64,000 nt of DNA from Pseudalkalibacillus berkeleyi (lineage in GTDB: Bacteria; Bacillota; Bacilli; Bacillales; Fictibacillaceae): assembly GCF_021608225.1 (NCBI RefSeq), contig NZ_JAKIJS010000001.1, forward strand, positions 496,001 through 560,000. Direction: 5' to 3'. The position numbers were made by a program, and so were the translations under genes. Below the pieces are notes generated by a model that had not been told where the DNA came from, searched no databases, and saw only the letters and a list, made by a program, of their open reading frames with translations. Shown piece after piece: positions 25,561 to 34,219 of the stretch; position 1 is the stretch's first letter, and each line of letters begins with the position of its first letter.

Positions 25561-25670
25561 TTTCTAGATAAAATCGCGTTTTTCTAGATAATTCCGTCTT
25601 TTTCTAGATAATTTCTCATATTTCTAGATAAATTCGTGTTTTTCTAGATAAATCTGAAATTTTCTAGATA
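25561..25670. repeat. Six-copy array of TTTCTAGATA at a 20-bp period
   Basis: TTTCTAGATA begins at 25561, 25581, 25601, 25621, 25641 and 25661, an exact 20-bp spacing. The following bases are partly kept (AAnTnnG...TT). The array lies between the GNAT pseudogene and the terminator of a convergent operon. No ORF uses it. Confidence 0.9.
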
Positions 25671-25718
25671 ACCAAGCTTTCTCAAATAAACGAATTGAAA
25701 ATCTCCTTACAATGTAAC

Positions 25719-25767
25719 AAACTGACCTATCGATCCGTGTATTTGGATGATTGAGGTCAGTTTTTCA
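25719..25767 (-). terminator. Terminator of the ABC exporter operon
   Basis: AAACTGACCT (25719-25728) pairs with AGGTCAGTTT (25754-25763) around a loop of 25 bases. The minus-strand side ends in an A/T-rich tract; on the plus strand a T-run follows. Confidence 0.65.
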
Positions 25768-25804
25768 TTATTTGTTCATTAAAAGGTAATTCCGAGCAGA
25801 CTAT

Positions 25805-26386
25805 TTACTTCTCCTTGTTTATGGACCTTACTAGCTCAATAGCCAAATTCGTTGAATGAATTAAGGTTGGATCTTCTTTTTTGAGTCGCAGATTTAAAGC
25901 GGCTTCAAAACATTGCTCAGCTTCATTTAATCGGTTTAATTCCATGAGACATTTACCTTTATGTTGAAGGACAAAATCTTTATATTTGTCAATTTGATTC
26001 AGTCTACATTTCTTTAGAGCGATATTAAACCTATTGAGAGCGTCCTGATGTTGGTTATTGTACTTCAAAGCTTCCCCAAGCCGGATAAGAGAGACGATTT
26101 CTATATGGGGATTTGCTTGATTAACGGACTGATTGAGGCAAGAATTAAATAGTTTGATTGCATGTATTGGTTCACCAATGATTCGATAAAAGTTCCCTAA
26201 TGTTCCAACGAGCATATCACGTTTATCCTCAGTTACTGAATCACAATTTAAGTGTGCTTCAATTAATGTAATTGTCTTTCTTAGTAAGGTAGGATCATTC
26301 GATTTCTCTCGTAAAAAATCATTCTGATCAAAATAAACAGTTTTCGCTGCAACCGATATTTCCTTCTTGAGAAAATCTAAAGTCAT
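25805..26386 (-). CDS. TPR-repeat protein
   Basis: 193 residues; start ATG 26386 because GCGAGGTG lies 6 bases upstream. At least three TPR-like helix pairs are visible (DMLVGTLGNFYRIIGEPIHAI; SLIRLGEALKYNNQHQDALNRF; VLQHKGKCLMELNRLNEAEQCF). It is a cytosolic protein-interaction module with no catalytic domain. It begins 19 bases after the ABC gene, so it is cotranscribed with the exporter; its role there is unknown. Confidence 0.75.
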   Translation of the reverse strand: MTLDFLKKEISVAAKTVYFDQNDFLREKSNDPTLLRKTITLIEAHLNCDSVTEDKRDMLVGTLGNFYRIIGEPIHAIKLFNSCLNQSVNQANPHIEIVSLIRLGEALKYNNQHQDALNRFNIALKKCRLNQIDKYKDFVLQHKGKCLMELNRLNEAEQCFEAALNLRLKKEDPTLIHSTNLAIELVRSINKEK

Positions 26387-26405
26387 TTTCATCACCTCGC
26401 ATGAG

Positions 26406-28136
26406 TCACGCACTTGTTATTGTTGATTTTTCAGCGAATACTAGGCTTTTGTATATCGTGTTTCCTTTCAATAATTCATCGTGTGCACCTTGTTCAACAA
26501 CCCGGCCTTTATCCATAACGAAGATGATGTCTGCGTTTTGTACGGTCGAGAGTCGGTGAGCTATGATGATCGTCGTTTTTCCTGTTCTCACTTGATCAAA
26601 GTTTGTTTGAACCTTCCGCTCGGTTTCTAGGTCTAAGGATGATGTTGCTTCATCTAACACTAAAATTTCAGGATTCCCAATAATTGCTCTAGCTAGAGCT
26701 AGCCGCTGGCGTTGACCACCAGAGAGTGTAATTCCGCGTTCGCCGACCTCAGTCTCGTATCCTTCAGGGAGAGACTCAATGTAATCGTGAATTTCAGCTA
26801 GTTGACATGCATGGTACATCACATCATCAGAAATTCCCTCACGTCCCATCAAGATGTTGTTCCGTACTGTGTCTGGAAAAAGGTAAGGATCTTGAGGCAC
26901 AATACCGATCCGGTTTCGCCAGTCACTTTGATTCAAATCGCGTAAGGACTTTCCATTAACTAAAATGTCCCCTTGCGTAGGAGTGAAAAAACGAACGATT
27001 AACTGTGCAATGGTTGACTTGCCACCACCACTCGTACCAACAAAAGCCACTTTTTTACCAGCAGGGATCGTTAAGGACAAATCATTCAATACATTCTTAT
27101 TTGCCTCATCTTGATAGGCGAAGGATACTTTTTCAAATGATATCGTTTCAACTTTTTCCGAAAGCGTATGATGGCCTTCATGTTCAACAGGACCTTCCAT
27201 AACGGAGCGCAATCGGTCAATCAAAGAGTACTTGCCAGAAAGTAGCATGGTGAACTCAAACAATCTTTGGATGGAATCCATTAGCTGGGAAGTAAATTGA
27301 AAAACGACAATGAACAAACCAATTGATAAGCTTCCTTGGATGACGCTATATCCTCCGTAAACTAGAACGATTAAACTGGCTCCCCACTTTAAAGGTTGGC
27401 TTGTAATCAGTTGTCTGTTACTCATCTTCGTTTCGATCATGACAGAATCGAAATATCGTTTAAAATAGCGGTTATAAATGTTCGTTTCCCATGCTAGACG
27501 GTTGTATGCCATAATCTCTCTCGTCGATGCAATTCCTTCTTCAATATGAATGAGGAGGTCCGTTTTTCGATTTTGTGCATCTTTAGCAGCTTTCCGAATT
27601 TTAGGTGAAAAATACTTTCCGATTGCTACATAAATGACACTGAAAACAAAGATTGCCACTAATAATAAAGGGCTCGAAATAAAAACAATAACAGAAAGAA
27701 AAACGATATTGAAACATAGTTGTATGCTCCTTGGGATGAAACCACCAATCGTATCAGCGACTTGGTCAACATCGTTCGTTAAGTAGTGGACATATTTGGT
27801 CACTCGTTCATTGCGATAGGTTTGTGTGGGAATTTTCCTCATATAACCCATGAAGTCACTGATTAGTTGTTTTTTGACGATCGCTTGAATACGGTGGAAC
27901 GTGTGTGGTGCGATGGTAAAAAGTACAGCATATGCAATAAATGCTCCTGCGAATAGAAATAAAATCGGGATGAGACGGTCAAACCGACCAGCAATAAATA
28001 CGTCGTCGATTATGTACTTTTGCAATCCCGTTTGAGCGATGAATGCAGTCGTTTCTAAAAAGAGTAAACCAAGTGACAGCGCAAAGAGCCACTTCACTAT
28101 TTTAATGTAACTAAACAGCCATTTCAAGTTTACCAT
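26406..28136 (-). CDS. ABC exporter subunit (membrane domain fused to ATPase)
   Basis: 576 residues. N-terminal six-helix ABC membrane domain (to about residue 310), then the ATPase domain with Walker A GTSGGGKST, signature LSGGQRQR and Walker B ILVLDEATSSLD, all intact. It starts 14 bases after its partner gene (AAGGAGG present) and should form a heterodimeric efflux pump of the BmrCD/LmrCD class. Cargo unknown: drugs, lipids or peptides are the usual choices. Confidence 0.88.
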   Translation of the reverse strand: MVNLKWLFSYIKIVKWLFALSLGLLFLETTAFIAQTGLQKYIIDDVFIAGRFDRLIPILFLFAGAFIAYAVLFTIAPHTFHRIQAIVKKQLISDFMGYMRKIPTQTYRNERVTKYVHYLTNDVDQVADTIGGFIPRSIQLCFNIVFLSVIVFISSPLLLVAIFVFSVIYVAIGKYFSPKIRKAAKDAQNRKTDLLIHIEEGIASTREIMAYNRLAWETNIYNRYFKRYFDSVMIETKMSNRQLITSQPLKWGASLIVLVYGGYSVIQGSLSIGLFIVVFQFTSQLMDSIQRLFEFTMLLSGKYSLIDRLRSVMEGPVEHEGHHTLSEKVETISFEKVSFAYQDEANKNVLNDLSLTIPAGKKVAFVGTSGGGKSTIAQLIVRFFTPTQGDILVNGKSLRDLNQSDWRNRIGIVPQDPYLFPDTVRNNILMGREGISDDVMYHACQLAEIHDYIESLPEGYETEVGERGITLSGGQRQRLALARAIIGNPEILVLDEATSSLDLETERKVQTNFDQVRTGKTTIIIAHRLSTVQNADIIFVMDKGRVVEQGAHDELLKGNTIYKSLVFAEKSTITSA

Positions 28137-28150
28137 GTAGTGCCTCCTTA

Positions 28151-29923
28151 CTATACATGCATCGATTCAACAAGCGGTTGTTGACCTTCAGATAATTTGT
28201 AAAATAAACATTTCTTCTTCATCAATACTTCATATGTACCTTGTTCAGCAATTTTCCCATTATCTAAAACAACAATTTGATCATAATCTTGTATCGTGGT
28301 TAATCTGTGAGCCACTGTAAATGTTGTTTTATCTTTTAATAGTACATTGAGTGCTTGTTGAACTTCATGTTCACTAACATTATCGAGAGCGGACGTTGCC
28401 TCATCGAGTAGAATGATCCTAGGGTTTTTCAAGAACATCCGTGCAATTGAAATGCGCTGCTTTTGTCCACCAGATAATTTGATGCCACGCTCTCCAATAA
28501 GGGTGTCATATCCGTTTTCTAACTCAGTGATGAATTCATGTGCAAAGGCTGCTTTTGCTGCATTTTCAATTTCATGATCTGTTGCAGTAGGATTTCCGAA
28601 GCGAATATTCTCACGAACCGTAGAACCGAAAAGATAAGTCTCTTGAAAAACATATCCGATTGAATCTCGTAATTGATTTTGCTCAAGTTGATCAATAGGG
28701 ATGCCATCGAGCCGAATTTCTCCACATGTGGGATCATAGAACCGACATAAGAGCTTAAGCATAGTAGATTTCCCGTTCCCGCTTGTTCCAACAATCGCAA
28801 CACGCTGTCCAGACTTAACCTTTAAATTCAATTCGTTTAAAATAGGTCCTGTAGTCGGATATTTGAAGCTCACATTTGTAAATTCGATATTGCCTTGAAT
28901 TTCTGGCAGCATAATCGGTTTTTCAATATCCTCGATGTCTGGCTTTTGATTCATAAACTGATAGATTTTATCGACTTGATACATAAGAACTCTTTGTTCA
29001 GTAAGAGATGTGACGACTGATGTAAGTCTGTGCATGGCTGTAAAGTAATATAGAAGAAAAGCGGAAAATTCTCCGACAGACAAATCTCCTGATCTGACTA
29101 GAATAGATCCATAGATGAGAATCGCGACTGCACCGGCATTATAAGAGAGGCGGCGAACTGTTCCTCGTATGTATGCAAATAAATACGCACGAACCATGCT
29201 CTTGTTATAGTTTGTGATTTTGTCATTTAATCGCTTTTCTTCCCAATGTTCAGAGGCGTATGCACGAACCTCCAACAAAGATGACACGGACTCATAAATT
29301 TTCTTATTCAATGCAATTCGGTTTATGCTAAGCTCCTGACTCAAGATTGATGCTTTCTTTTCATAACGTGGACCAAATAAATAGTAAAGTAGAAAGGCAG
29401 GAAAGATAATGAGTGCTAGCTTCACGTTCATAGAAAACATTAAACCAATTGCTACCGTTGAAAAAATAGCTTCTTGAAGCATATAGGGTAAATAGCGACG
29501 ATATAGATCTTGGACGGCAGTCACTTCTGTGTTCATTAGTGAAAGGGTCTCGCCGACAGGATGTCTTTCAAAGTAAGAGAATCCTAGTTTTCTAAGATGT
29601 CTGAAAATCGAAAAATGAATATCCCTAGCGGCTTTTTCTTGTACATGACGTTGTAAGTTATTCCGAACGGTACTGAGGTAAATCATGAGTAACAATAAAC
29701 CGATTGCGCAGCTGATTAATATGTAGAAAAGGTTGGTATCTTTTGCAGGAACGATCACATCAATGAAGTATTGTATAAATTTCGGGATCATTAATTCAAT
29801 TGCTGCAATGACAATACTACTGATAACAACAAGAAAGAAGAGCCAGCGATACGGCTTTAAGAAGGACAAAGACCATAGATAGACTTTCAATAAATAGCGA
29901 TTATTCAGCTTAGGTTGTTCCAT
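28151..29923 (-). CDS. ABC exporter subunit (membrane domain fused to ATPase)
   Basis: 590 residues with the same architecture as the next gene: six membrane helices, then Walker A GTSGNGKST, signature LSGGQKQR and Walker B IILLDEATSALD. Both subunits keep Glu after Walker B, so neither ATP site looks degenerate, unlike many heterodimers. TTAGGAGATG precedes the ATG. First gene of the operon exporter-exporter-TPR. Confidence 0.88.
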   Translation of the reverse strand: MEQPKLNNRYLLKVYLWSLSFLKPYRWLFFLVVISSIVIAAIELMIPKFIQYFIDVIVPAKDTNLFYILISCAIGLLLLMIYLSTVRNNLQRHVQEKAARDIHFSIFRHLRKLGFSYFERHPVGETLSLMNTEVTAVQDLYRRYLPYMLQEAIFSTVAIGLMFSMNVKLALIIFPAFLLYYLFGPRYEKKASILSQELSINRIALNKKIYESVSSLLEVRAYASEHWEEKRLNDKITNYNKSMVRAYLFAYIRGTVRRLSYNAGAVAILIYGSILVRSGDLSVGEFSAFLLYYFTAMHRLTSVVTSLTEQRVLMYQVDKIYQFMNQKPDIEDIEKPIMLPEIQGNIEFTNVSFKYPTTGPILNELNLKVKSGQRVAIVGTSGNGKSTMLKLLCRFYDPTCGEIRLDGIPIDQLEQNQLRDSIGYVFQETYLFGSTVRENIRFGNPTATDHEIENAAKAAFAHEFITELENGYDTLIGERGIKLSGGQKQRISIARMFLKNPRIILLDEATSALDNVSEHEVQQALNVLLKDKTTFTVAHRLTTIQDYDQIVVLDNGKIAEQGTYEVLMKKKCLFYKLSEGQQPLVESMHV

Positions 29924-30097
29924 TTTTCATCTCCTAACTAGATAAAAAAGATAGAAAATTCTAACAGGCGGATTTTATATTATAACGGAAGGTGGATATT
30001 GTTTCCATAGTTTTTGTGGAAATGTATCTTGTTCCTTATAAATTAGAAAATTATGTTAATATTAAAAGAAGGTAGTTTGAGCTTGGAGGCGAATAGT

Positions 30098-30640
30098 ATG
30101 TATGCAGTTGAGTTGTTCTTTGACGACCAAATTGACCAATTTGTGAGGGGGATTTGGGAAGGGCTTAAACAAAAAAATATTACAAGCAGTCTTGCCGATA
30201 TGGAAGATTTAGTGCCTCATATTACACTCGGGGTATATGATACAGATTTGCCTGTAGACCAACTAATAGAAAGATTAGAACAGATTCCATTTAACTCATT
30301 TGATATTCATTACGATGCACTGGCAACATTTCCTTCAACGGGTACATTGTTTTTAGCTCCGACAATGTCGACCAACCTATATAAAGCCCATGAAGAATTT
30401 CACAAGGAATTTAACGAGTTTAGACATTTATCCAATGAATACTATCTCCCAAATAAGTGGTACCCTCACACCACGCTTGCGATTAATCTTGATTCGAAAA
30501 TGATGTTAGAAGCGTACAATTATTGCTTGCATAATTTTACGCCATTAAAAGGGAAAATCACTGAAATTGCTGTTGATAAAATCAATACCTCTGAACAAGA
30601 GTGGAATAGTAAAACGATCTATTCAAAAAAGTTAATATAA
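30098..30640 (+). CDS. 2H phosphoesterase / 2'-5' RNA ligase-like protein
   Basis: 180 residues; ATG 30098 follows CTTGGAGGCG. Two H-x-T-x motifs, PHITLG (about residue 45) and PHTTLA (about residue 125), are the active-site histidines of the 2H superfamily, which acts on cyclic phosphodiesters and RNA ends. Substrate unknown. It stands alone between the exporter operon and small genes. Confidence 0.8.
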   Translation: MYAVELFFDDQIDQFVRGIWEGLKQKNITSSLADMEDLVPHITLGVYDTDLPVDQLIERLEQIPFNSFDIHYDALATFPSTGTLFLAPTMSTNLYKAHEEFHKEFNEFRHLSNEYYLPNKWYPHTTLAINLDSKMMLEAYNYCLHNFTPLKGKITEIAVDKINTSEQEWNSKTIYSKKLI

Positions 30641-30678
30641 TAAGACTTGGTGTAAGCACTAAATGTCGAGGTCAGAGG

Positions 30679-30707
30679 TTGACAATAAAGTTTCGGTTAA
30701 TTGGTAT
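30679..30707 (+). promoter_or_regulatory. Possible promoter of the PspC-like gene
   Basis: TTGACA at 30679-30684 is followed after 17 bases by TGGTAT at 30702-30707, a weak -10, about 40 bases before the start codon. Confidence 0.4.
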
Positions 30708-30749
30708 TGCGAAATCATTTGAATAGGGAAGAAGACTAGGAGCTGCGTA

Positions 30750-30938
30750 ATGAAACAGAAAAAACTAAGGAAATCTTATATCGATAAGTCCTTTCACGGA
30801 GTTTGTGGTGGTATTGCTGAGTATTTTGGAATTTCTTCTTTTTCAGTAAGATTAATATTTTTCTTTACGATGCCTTCTTCATTATTTGTTTATGTCATAC
30901 TTGCTAACGCTTTAGACGATACACCTCGGTCATTATAA
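30750..30938 (+). CDS. PspC-domain membrane protein
   Basis: 62 residues. The PspC pattern is clear: KKLRKSYIDKSFHGVCGGIAEYFG, then VRLIFFF and one membrane segment. In other bacteria PspC senses membrane stress; short stand-alone forms are common in Bacillaceae. TAGGAG precedes the ATG. Confidence 0.87.
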   Translation: MKQKKLRKSYIDKSFHGVCGGIAEYFGISSFSVRLIFFFTMPSSLFVYVILANALDDTPRSL

Positions 30939-31034
30939 AATTTTACATAATTTAGTGATTTACTCTTTTTCGGTTTCATCAAATCAATGGTATGATTAAA
31001 TTATTAAAACGAATAAACTATTTGGGGTGAAAGT

Positions 31035-31406
31035 ATGGAACTAGGCACATTTTCAATAAGTTTAACGGTTAAAGACATCCACAAGTCAAAAGAGTTTTAT
31101 GAAAACCTAGGATTTCGTGATTTAGGTGGGGACATCAGTCAGAATTGGCTGATTATGAAGAACGAAAAATGTGTCATTGGTCTTTTCCAAGGCATGTTTG
31201 ATAAGAACATATTGACATTCAATCCTGGATGGAATGAAAACGCTGAAAACCTTGATTCGTTTACAGACATCCGTGATCTCCAAAAGCAACTGAAAGAAAA
31301 AGGCGTTAAAATTTTGACTGAAGCTGATGAAACAAGTGAAGGTCCAGCTAGTTTAACAATCGAAGATCCTGACGGAAACCCAATACTTATTGACCAGCAC
31401 CGATAA
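31035..31406 (+). CDS. VOC (glyoxalase/bleomycin resistance) family protein
   Basis: 123 residues with the vicinal oxygen chelate fold pattern: LTVKDIHKSKEFYENLGF at the N-terminus and SLTIEDPDGNPILIDQ at the C-terminus. Metal-dependent dioxygenase, lyase or binding functions are possible; the substrate cannot be told. GGGGTGA precedes the ATG. Confidence 0.85.
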   Translation: MELGTFSISLTVKDIHKSKEFYENLGFRDLGGDISQNWLIMKNEKCVIGLFQGMFDKNILTFNPGWNENAENLDSFTDIRDLQKQLKEKGVKILTEADETSEGPASLTIEDPDGNPILIDQHR

Positions 31407-31444
31407 AGTGAGATAAGAACAAAACAAGTATATTCACCTAGAAA

Positions 31445-31476
31445 GAAGCTTTCTTATTAAGGAAAGCTTCTTTTTT
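31445..31476 (+). terminator. Terminator of the VOC gene
   Basis: GAAGCTTTC (31445-31453) pairs with GAAAGCTTC (31462-31470); six T follow. Confidence 0.9.
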
Positions 31477-31534
31477 AGAGAAAAACATGCTTGAATTAGG
31501 AAAAATACATTGGATGAATGGAGGCGATCGTTTT

Positions 31535-31741
31535 TTGGATTTCATAAATTGGTATGACTGGATTACACCTACAAACCCAATGGCTTCAATATTTTTCGGT
31601 ATATTATTTACGATTATTATTGGCATTACTGTATGGGTCGAGTCTAAAGAAGTCAAGATGTTAGTCGTAACGACTTTAACAGGGATTGCTGTTACTTTAA
31701 TTGGTGTATCGGCCTTAACCGCCATAGGTTTCTATACGTAA
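31535..31741 (+). CDS. Small two-pass membrane protein
   Basis: 68 residues if started at the TTG at 31535 (GGAGG ten bases upstream); ATG starts at 31487 and 31514 lie too close to the preceding terminator or to that binding site. Two membrane segments (about residues 16-34 and 43-64) are joined by a short charged loop (ESKEVK). Family not recognised. Confidence 0.6.
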   Translation: MDFINWYDWITPTNPMASIFFGILFTIIIGITVWVESKEVKMLVVTTLTGIAVTLIGVSALTAIGFYT

Positions 31742-31762
31742 AATTAAAAAACAAGAAAGATA

Positions 31763-31793
31763 AAAACGTTTAGGGTATGATCCTAAACGTTTT
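31763..31793. terminator. Bidirectional terminator
   Basis: AAAACGTTTAGG and CCTAAACGTTTT (31763-31774, 31782-31793) form a perfect 12-bp stem between convergent genes. Confidence 0.9.
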
Positions 31794-31802
31794 GTCTACA
31801 GA

Positions 31803-32360
31803 TTATGTCTGGTATTGTTCAGAGACGATGCATTCGTTTTCAACTAGAATATATGGATGAGTTTCTAGTAAAATCTTTTTGAGGTATTCTGGCATTTGCT
31901 CTGCTTCATACGCACAAATTAATGGAAATGAATATTGATTTACAGCATCATCTACGATCTTTTCAAAGTCTTCAATAATATGAAGCGGTTCTTCTATAGT
32001 TGCCCATTCCACATGTGCCCATGATCGAAATGCAATCTTATCTTCTACATAAGGCTGAACAATTTTGTTGAAATAGTCCTGGATCGCTGGAGGATGATAA
32101 CTACCGCTTGAAAAATAGAAATCGAAGTTGTTTACAAAGTGAACGTATTCCATTTGATCCTTAGATAGTCGTGTAATCAGTTCTTTATGAATTTGATTAT
32201 ACACACGTTCATTTTCGATAAGAATGACGTAATCCCCCGCAAGCACACCCTCTTGGGTAAAACTCACGATCTGATCAATGTAATGCTCCATGTCATGATA
32301 AGCATACAGCACATGAGTATTTCTTTGATCTACAAACAATTGACTCATCTTGTTTTTCAA
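31803..32360 (-). CDS. MEDS-domain sensory protein
   Basis: About 185 residues from the TTG at 32360 (AGAGGTGAT 6 bases before); an ATG at 32384 is possible. The pattern matches the MEDS domain found in DcmR-like proteins and near sporulation or anti-sigma functions: HVLYAYHDMEHYIDQIVSFTQEG at the start, then ILIENERVY, and LICAYEAEQMP near the end. No output domain is attached, so it is a stand-alone sensor or binding module. Confidence 0.75.
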   Translation of the reverse strand: MKNKMSQLFVDQRNTHVLYAYHDMEHYIDQIVSFTQEGVLAGDYVILIENERVYNQIHKELITRLSKDQMEYVHFVNNFDFYFSSGSYHPPAIQDYFNKIVQPYVEDKIAFRSWAHVEWATIEEPLHIIEDFEKIVDDAVNQYSFPLICAYEAEQMPEYLKKILLETHPYILVENECIVSEQYQT

Positions 32361-32523
32361 AAAGATCACCTCTTCTACCCTCATTTACCTTCATTTTACT
32401 AGATTTAACTAAATAAAGCTAAAGTGATATTTTTCCTAAGAGAGAAACGTGAAACAGATTTCTTTTCTTTCTGAATTTATTCTGTAATAATACCAGTGCA
32501 ACAATGAATGAGGAGGTATTTAG

Positions 32524-33627
32524 TTGAGTCATACAAATAAATCTACAGAACCACTATTTCAAACATTTGATCATGAAAAAATAACACTGTCAAATCGTAC
32601 GGTGATGGCGCCAATGACACGTGGGTTTTCACCTGAAGGTATACCTGGAGAAGATGTAGCTGCCTATTACCGACGCCGAGCGGAAAATGGTGTAGGCCTA
32701 ATTGTGACGGAAGGTACCGGAATCAATCATCCAGCTTCTGTATCAGGTGCAAGTATCCCTGTTTTTCATGGGGAACAAGCATTGAACGGTTGGGCGAACG
32801 TGGTAAAGGAAGTCCATGAAGTTGGCGGGAAAATTGTACCGCAGCTTTGGCATGTTGGGATGACCCGTAAAGAAGGAGACCTTCCAAATGAAGAAGCGCT
32901 ACCTGTTGGACCATCTGGTCTACGTTTATCAGGCGAAAAAGTGACAGAGCCTCTGACTGAAGAAGAGGTAGTCGCATTAGTAGAAGCTTATGCGCAAGCA
33001 GCTGCAGATGCGAAACGTATCGGATTCGATGGCATTGAGCTTCACGGTGCACATGGCTATTTAATTGATCAGTTTTTCTGGGAAAAAACAAACCAACGTA
33101 CGGATCGCTATGGTGGAGATATTGTTGGTCGAACGCAATTCGCAGTGGAAATCATTGAAGCATGTAGACGTGAAGTTGGACCTGATTTTCCTATAATCTT
33201 CAGATTCTCTCAATGGAAGATGAATGACTTTGAAGCGAAAGTTGCGAAAACACCAGAAGAATTAGATCGTTTCTTACAGCCTTTAGTAAACGCTGGTGTG
33301 GACATTTTCCACTGTTCTACTCGACGATTTTGGGAGCCAGAATTTGAAGGGTCTGATTTGAACTTGGCAGGTTGGACGAAAAAGCTTACAGGTAAGCCGG
33401 TCATCTCTGTCGGATCTGTTGGGCTAGACGGAGAGTTCACAAACTTTTCAGGTGCGAACACGGCAAGCCTGGATGGATTAATTGATAAGCTAGATCGTGA
33501 GGAGTTTGATCTCGTAGCAATTGGACGATCTTTATTATTGGACCCTGCATGGGTAAGGAAAGTCCAAGCAGGTAGAATCAATGATTTACTACCATTTAAT
33601 AAAGAAGCACTACAAAAGCTGTACTAG
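32524..33627 (+). CDS. NADH:flavin oxidoreductase, Old Yellow Enzyme family
   Basis: 367 residues from a TTG behind AGGAGG. FMN-binding TIM barrel: the N-terminal NRTVMAPMTRG, the substrate-binding ELHGAHGYLIDQFF, and phosphate-binding ISVGSVG and AIGRSLLLDPAW. It reduces activated double bonds or similar electrophiles with NAD(P)H. The native substrate is unknown. A terminator follows. Confidence 0.9.
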   Translation: MSHTNKSTEPLFQTFDHEKITLSNRTVMAPMTRGFSPEGIPGEDVAAYYRRRAENGVGLIVTEGTGINHPASVSGASIPVFHGEQALNGWANVVKEVHEVGGKIVPQLWHVGMTRKEGDLPNEEALPVGPSGLRLSGEKVTEPLTEEEVVALVEAYAQAAADAKRIGFDGIELHGAHGYLIDQFFWEKTNQRTDRYGGDIVGRTQFAVEIIEACRREVGPDFPIIFRFSQWKMNDFEAKVAKTPEELDRFLQPLVNAGVDIFHCSTRRFWEPEFEGSDLNLAGWTKKLTGKPVISVGSVGLDGEFTNFSGANTASLDGLIDKLDREEFDLVAIGRSLLLDPAWVRKVQAGRINDLLPFNKEALQKLY

Positions 33628-33639
33628 AATATTTATGAA

Positions 33640-33682
33640 AAGCAGGTGTCCGCAACGTTACATGGGCACCTGCTTAATTTTT
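33640..33682 (+). terminator. Terminator of the flavin oxidoreductase gene
   Basis: AAGCAGGTGTCC pairs with GGGCACCTGCTT (33640-33651, 33664-33675; one wobble pair); AATTTTTG follows. Confidence 0.85.
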
Positions 33683-33748
33683 GTTGCGTAATAATGATGG
33701 TTTTGAAATAATTGGAAGGTGTGTAATAGAAGAGAGGATTTTTTAAAA

Positions 33749-33925
33749 ATGAAAAGAAAGATATTATTAATTTCTGCGATCATAATATTATTCTTTATGG
33801 TAGCTGTGACCTCAAACTATAACTCTATTGATAATGCTAAGAAAGCATGTAAGGGCAACGAAATGACCCCAAGTATTAAGCAGGAATTTTTATCCATTAA
33901 TTGGTCTGTTTCTTGCTATGAGTAA
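33749..33925 (+). CDS. Small secreted or membrane-anchored protein
   Basis: 58 residues; ATG 33749 behind AGAGAGGA. A basic start (MKRK) and one hydrophobic segment (about residues 4-20) are followed by a short polar domain with two Cys (KKACKG and VSCYE) that could form a disulfide outside. Family not recognised. A terminator and a repeat array follow. Confidence 0.55.
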   Translation: MKRKILLISAIIILFFMVAVTSNYNSIDNAKKACKGNEMTPSIKQEFLSINWSVSCYE

Positions 33926-33973
33926 TTGCTTCTTTAGAAGAATTATTCTGTCAAACTACATTTAATAGAGAAT

Positions 33974-34012
33974 GGGCTAACCAACAGGAATAATAGTATT
34001 CCAAATGGCTAG
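33974..34012 (+). terminator. Terminator of the small secreted-protein gene
   Basis: GGGCTAACCA and TGGCTAGCCC (33974-33983, 33996-34005) pair with one mismatch, with an inner GGAATA/TATTCC stem, then CCTTTT. Confidence 0.75.
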
Positions 34013-34060
34013 CCCCTTTTCACTTTAAATATTTGTATCACATTAGTCTTTATGAACCAC

Positions 34061-34180
34061 AACTAAGATATATGCACGATAATCAAATTATATGCACGAT
34101 AATTGAGATATATGCACGATAATCAAATTATATGCACGATAATTAAGATATATGCACGATAATCAAATTATATGCACAAT
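34061..34180. repeat. Six-copy array of TATGCACGAT at a 20-bp period, two alternating unit types
   Basis: TATGCACGAT begins at 34071, 34091, 34111, 34131, 34151 and (as TATGCACAAT) 34171. The ten bases before each copy alternate: AA(C/T)T(A/G)AGATA at copies 1, 3 and 5; AATCAAATTA at copies 2, 4 and 6. So it is also three copies of a 40-bp unit. It fills the gap between two convergent genes. Confidence 0.92.
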
Positions 34181-34219
34181 AAACAATTATCATCTATACA
34201 TTTTCAGGCACCTTCTCAT

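Noticed and set aside
25561-25670. CRISPR array reading of the 20-bp repeats (also 34061-34180 and 52762-52874)
   Set aside because: Repeats are only about 10 bp, spacers about 10 bp and partly conserved, and no cas genes are in the window.
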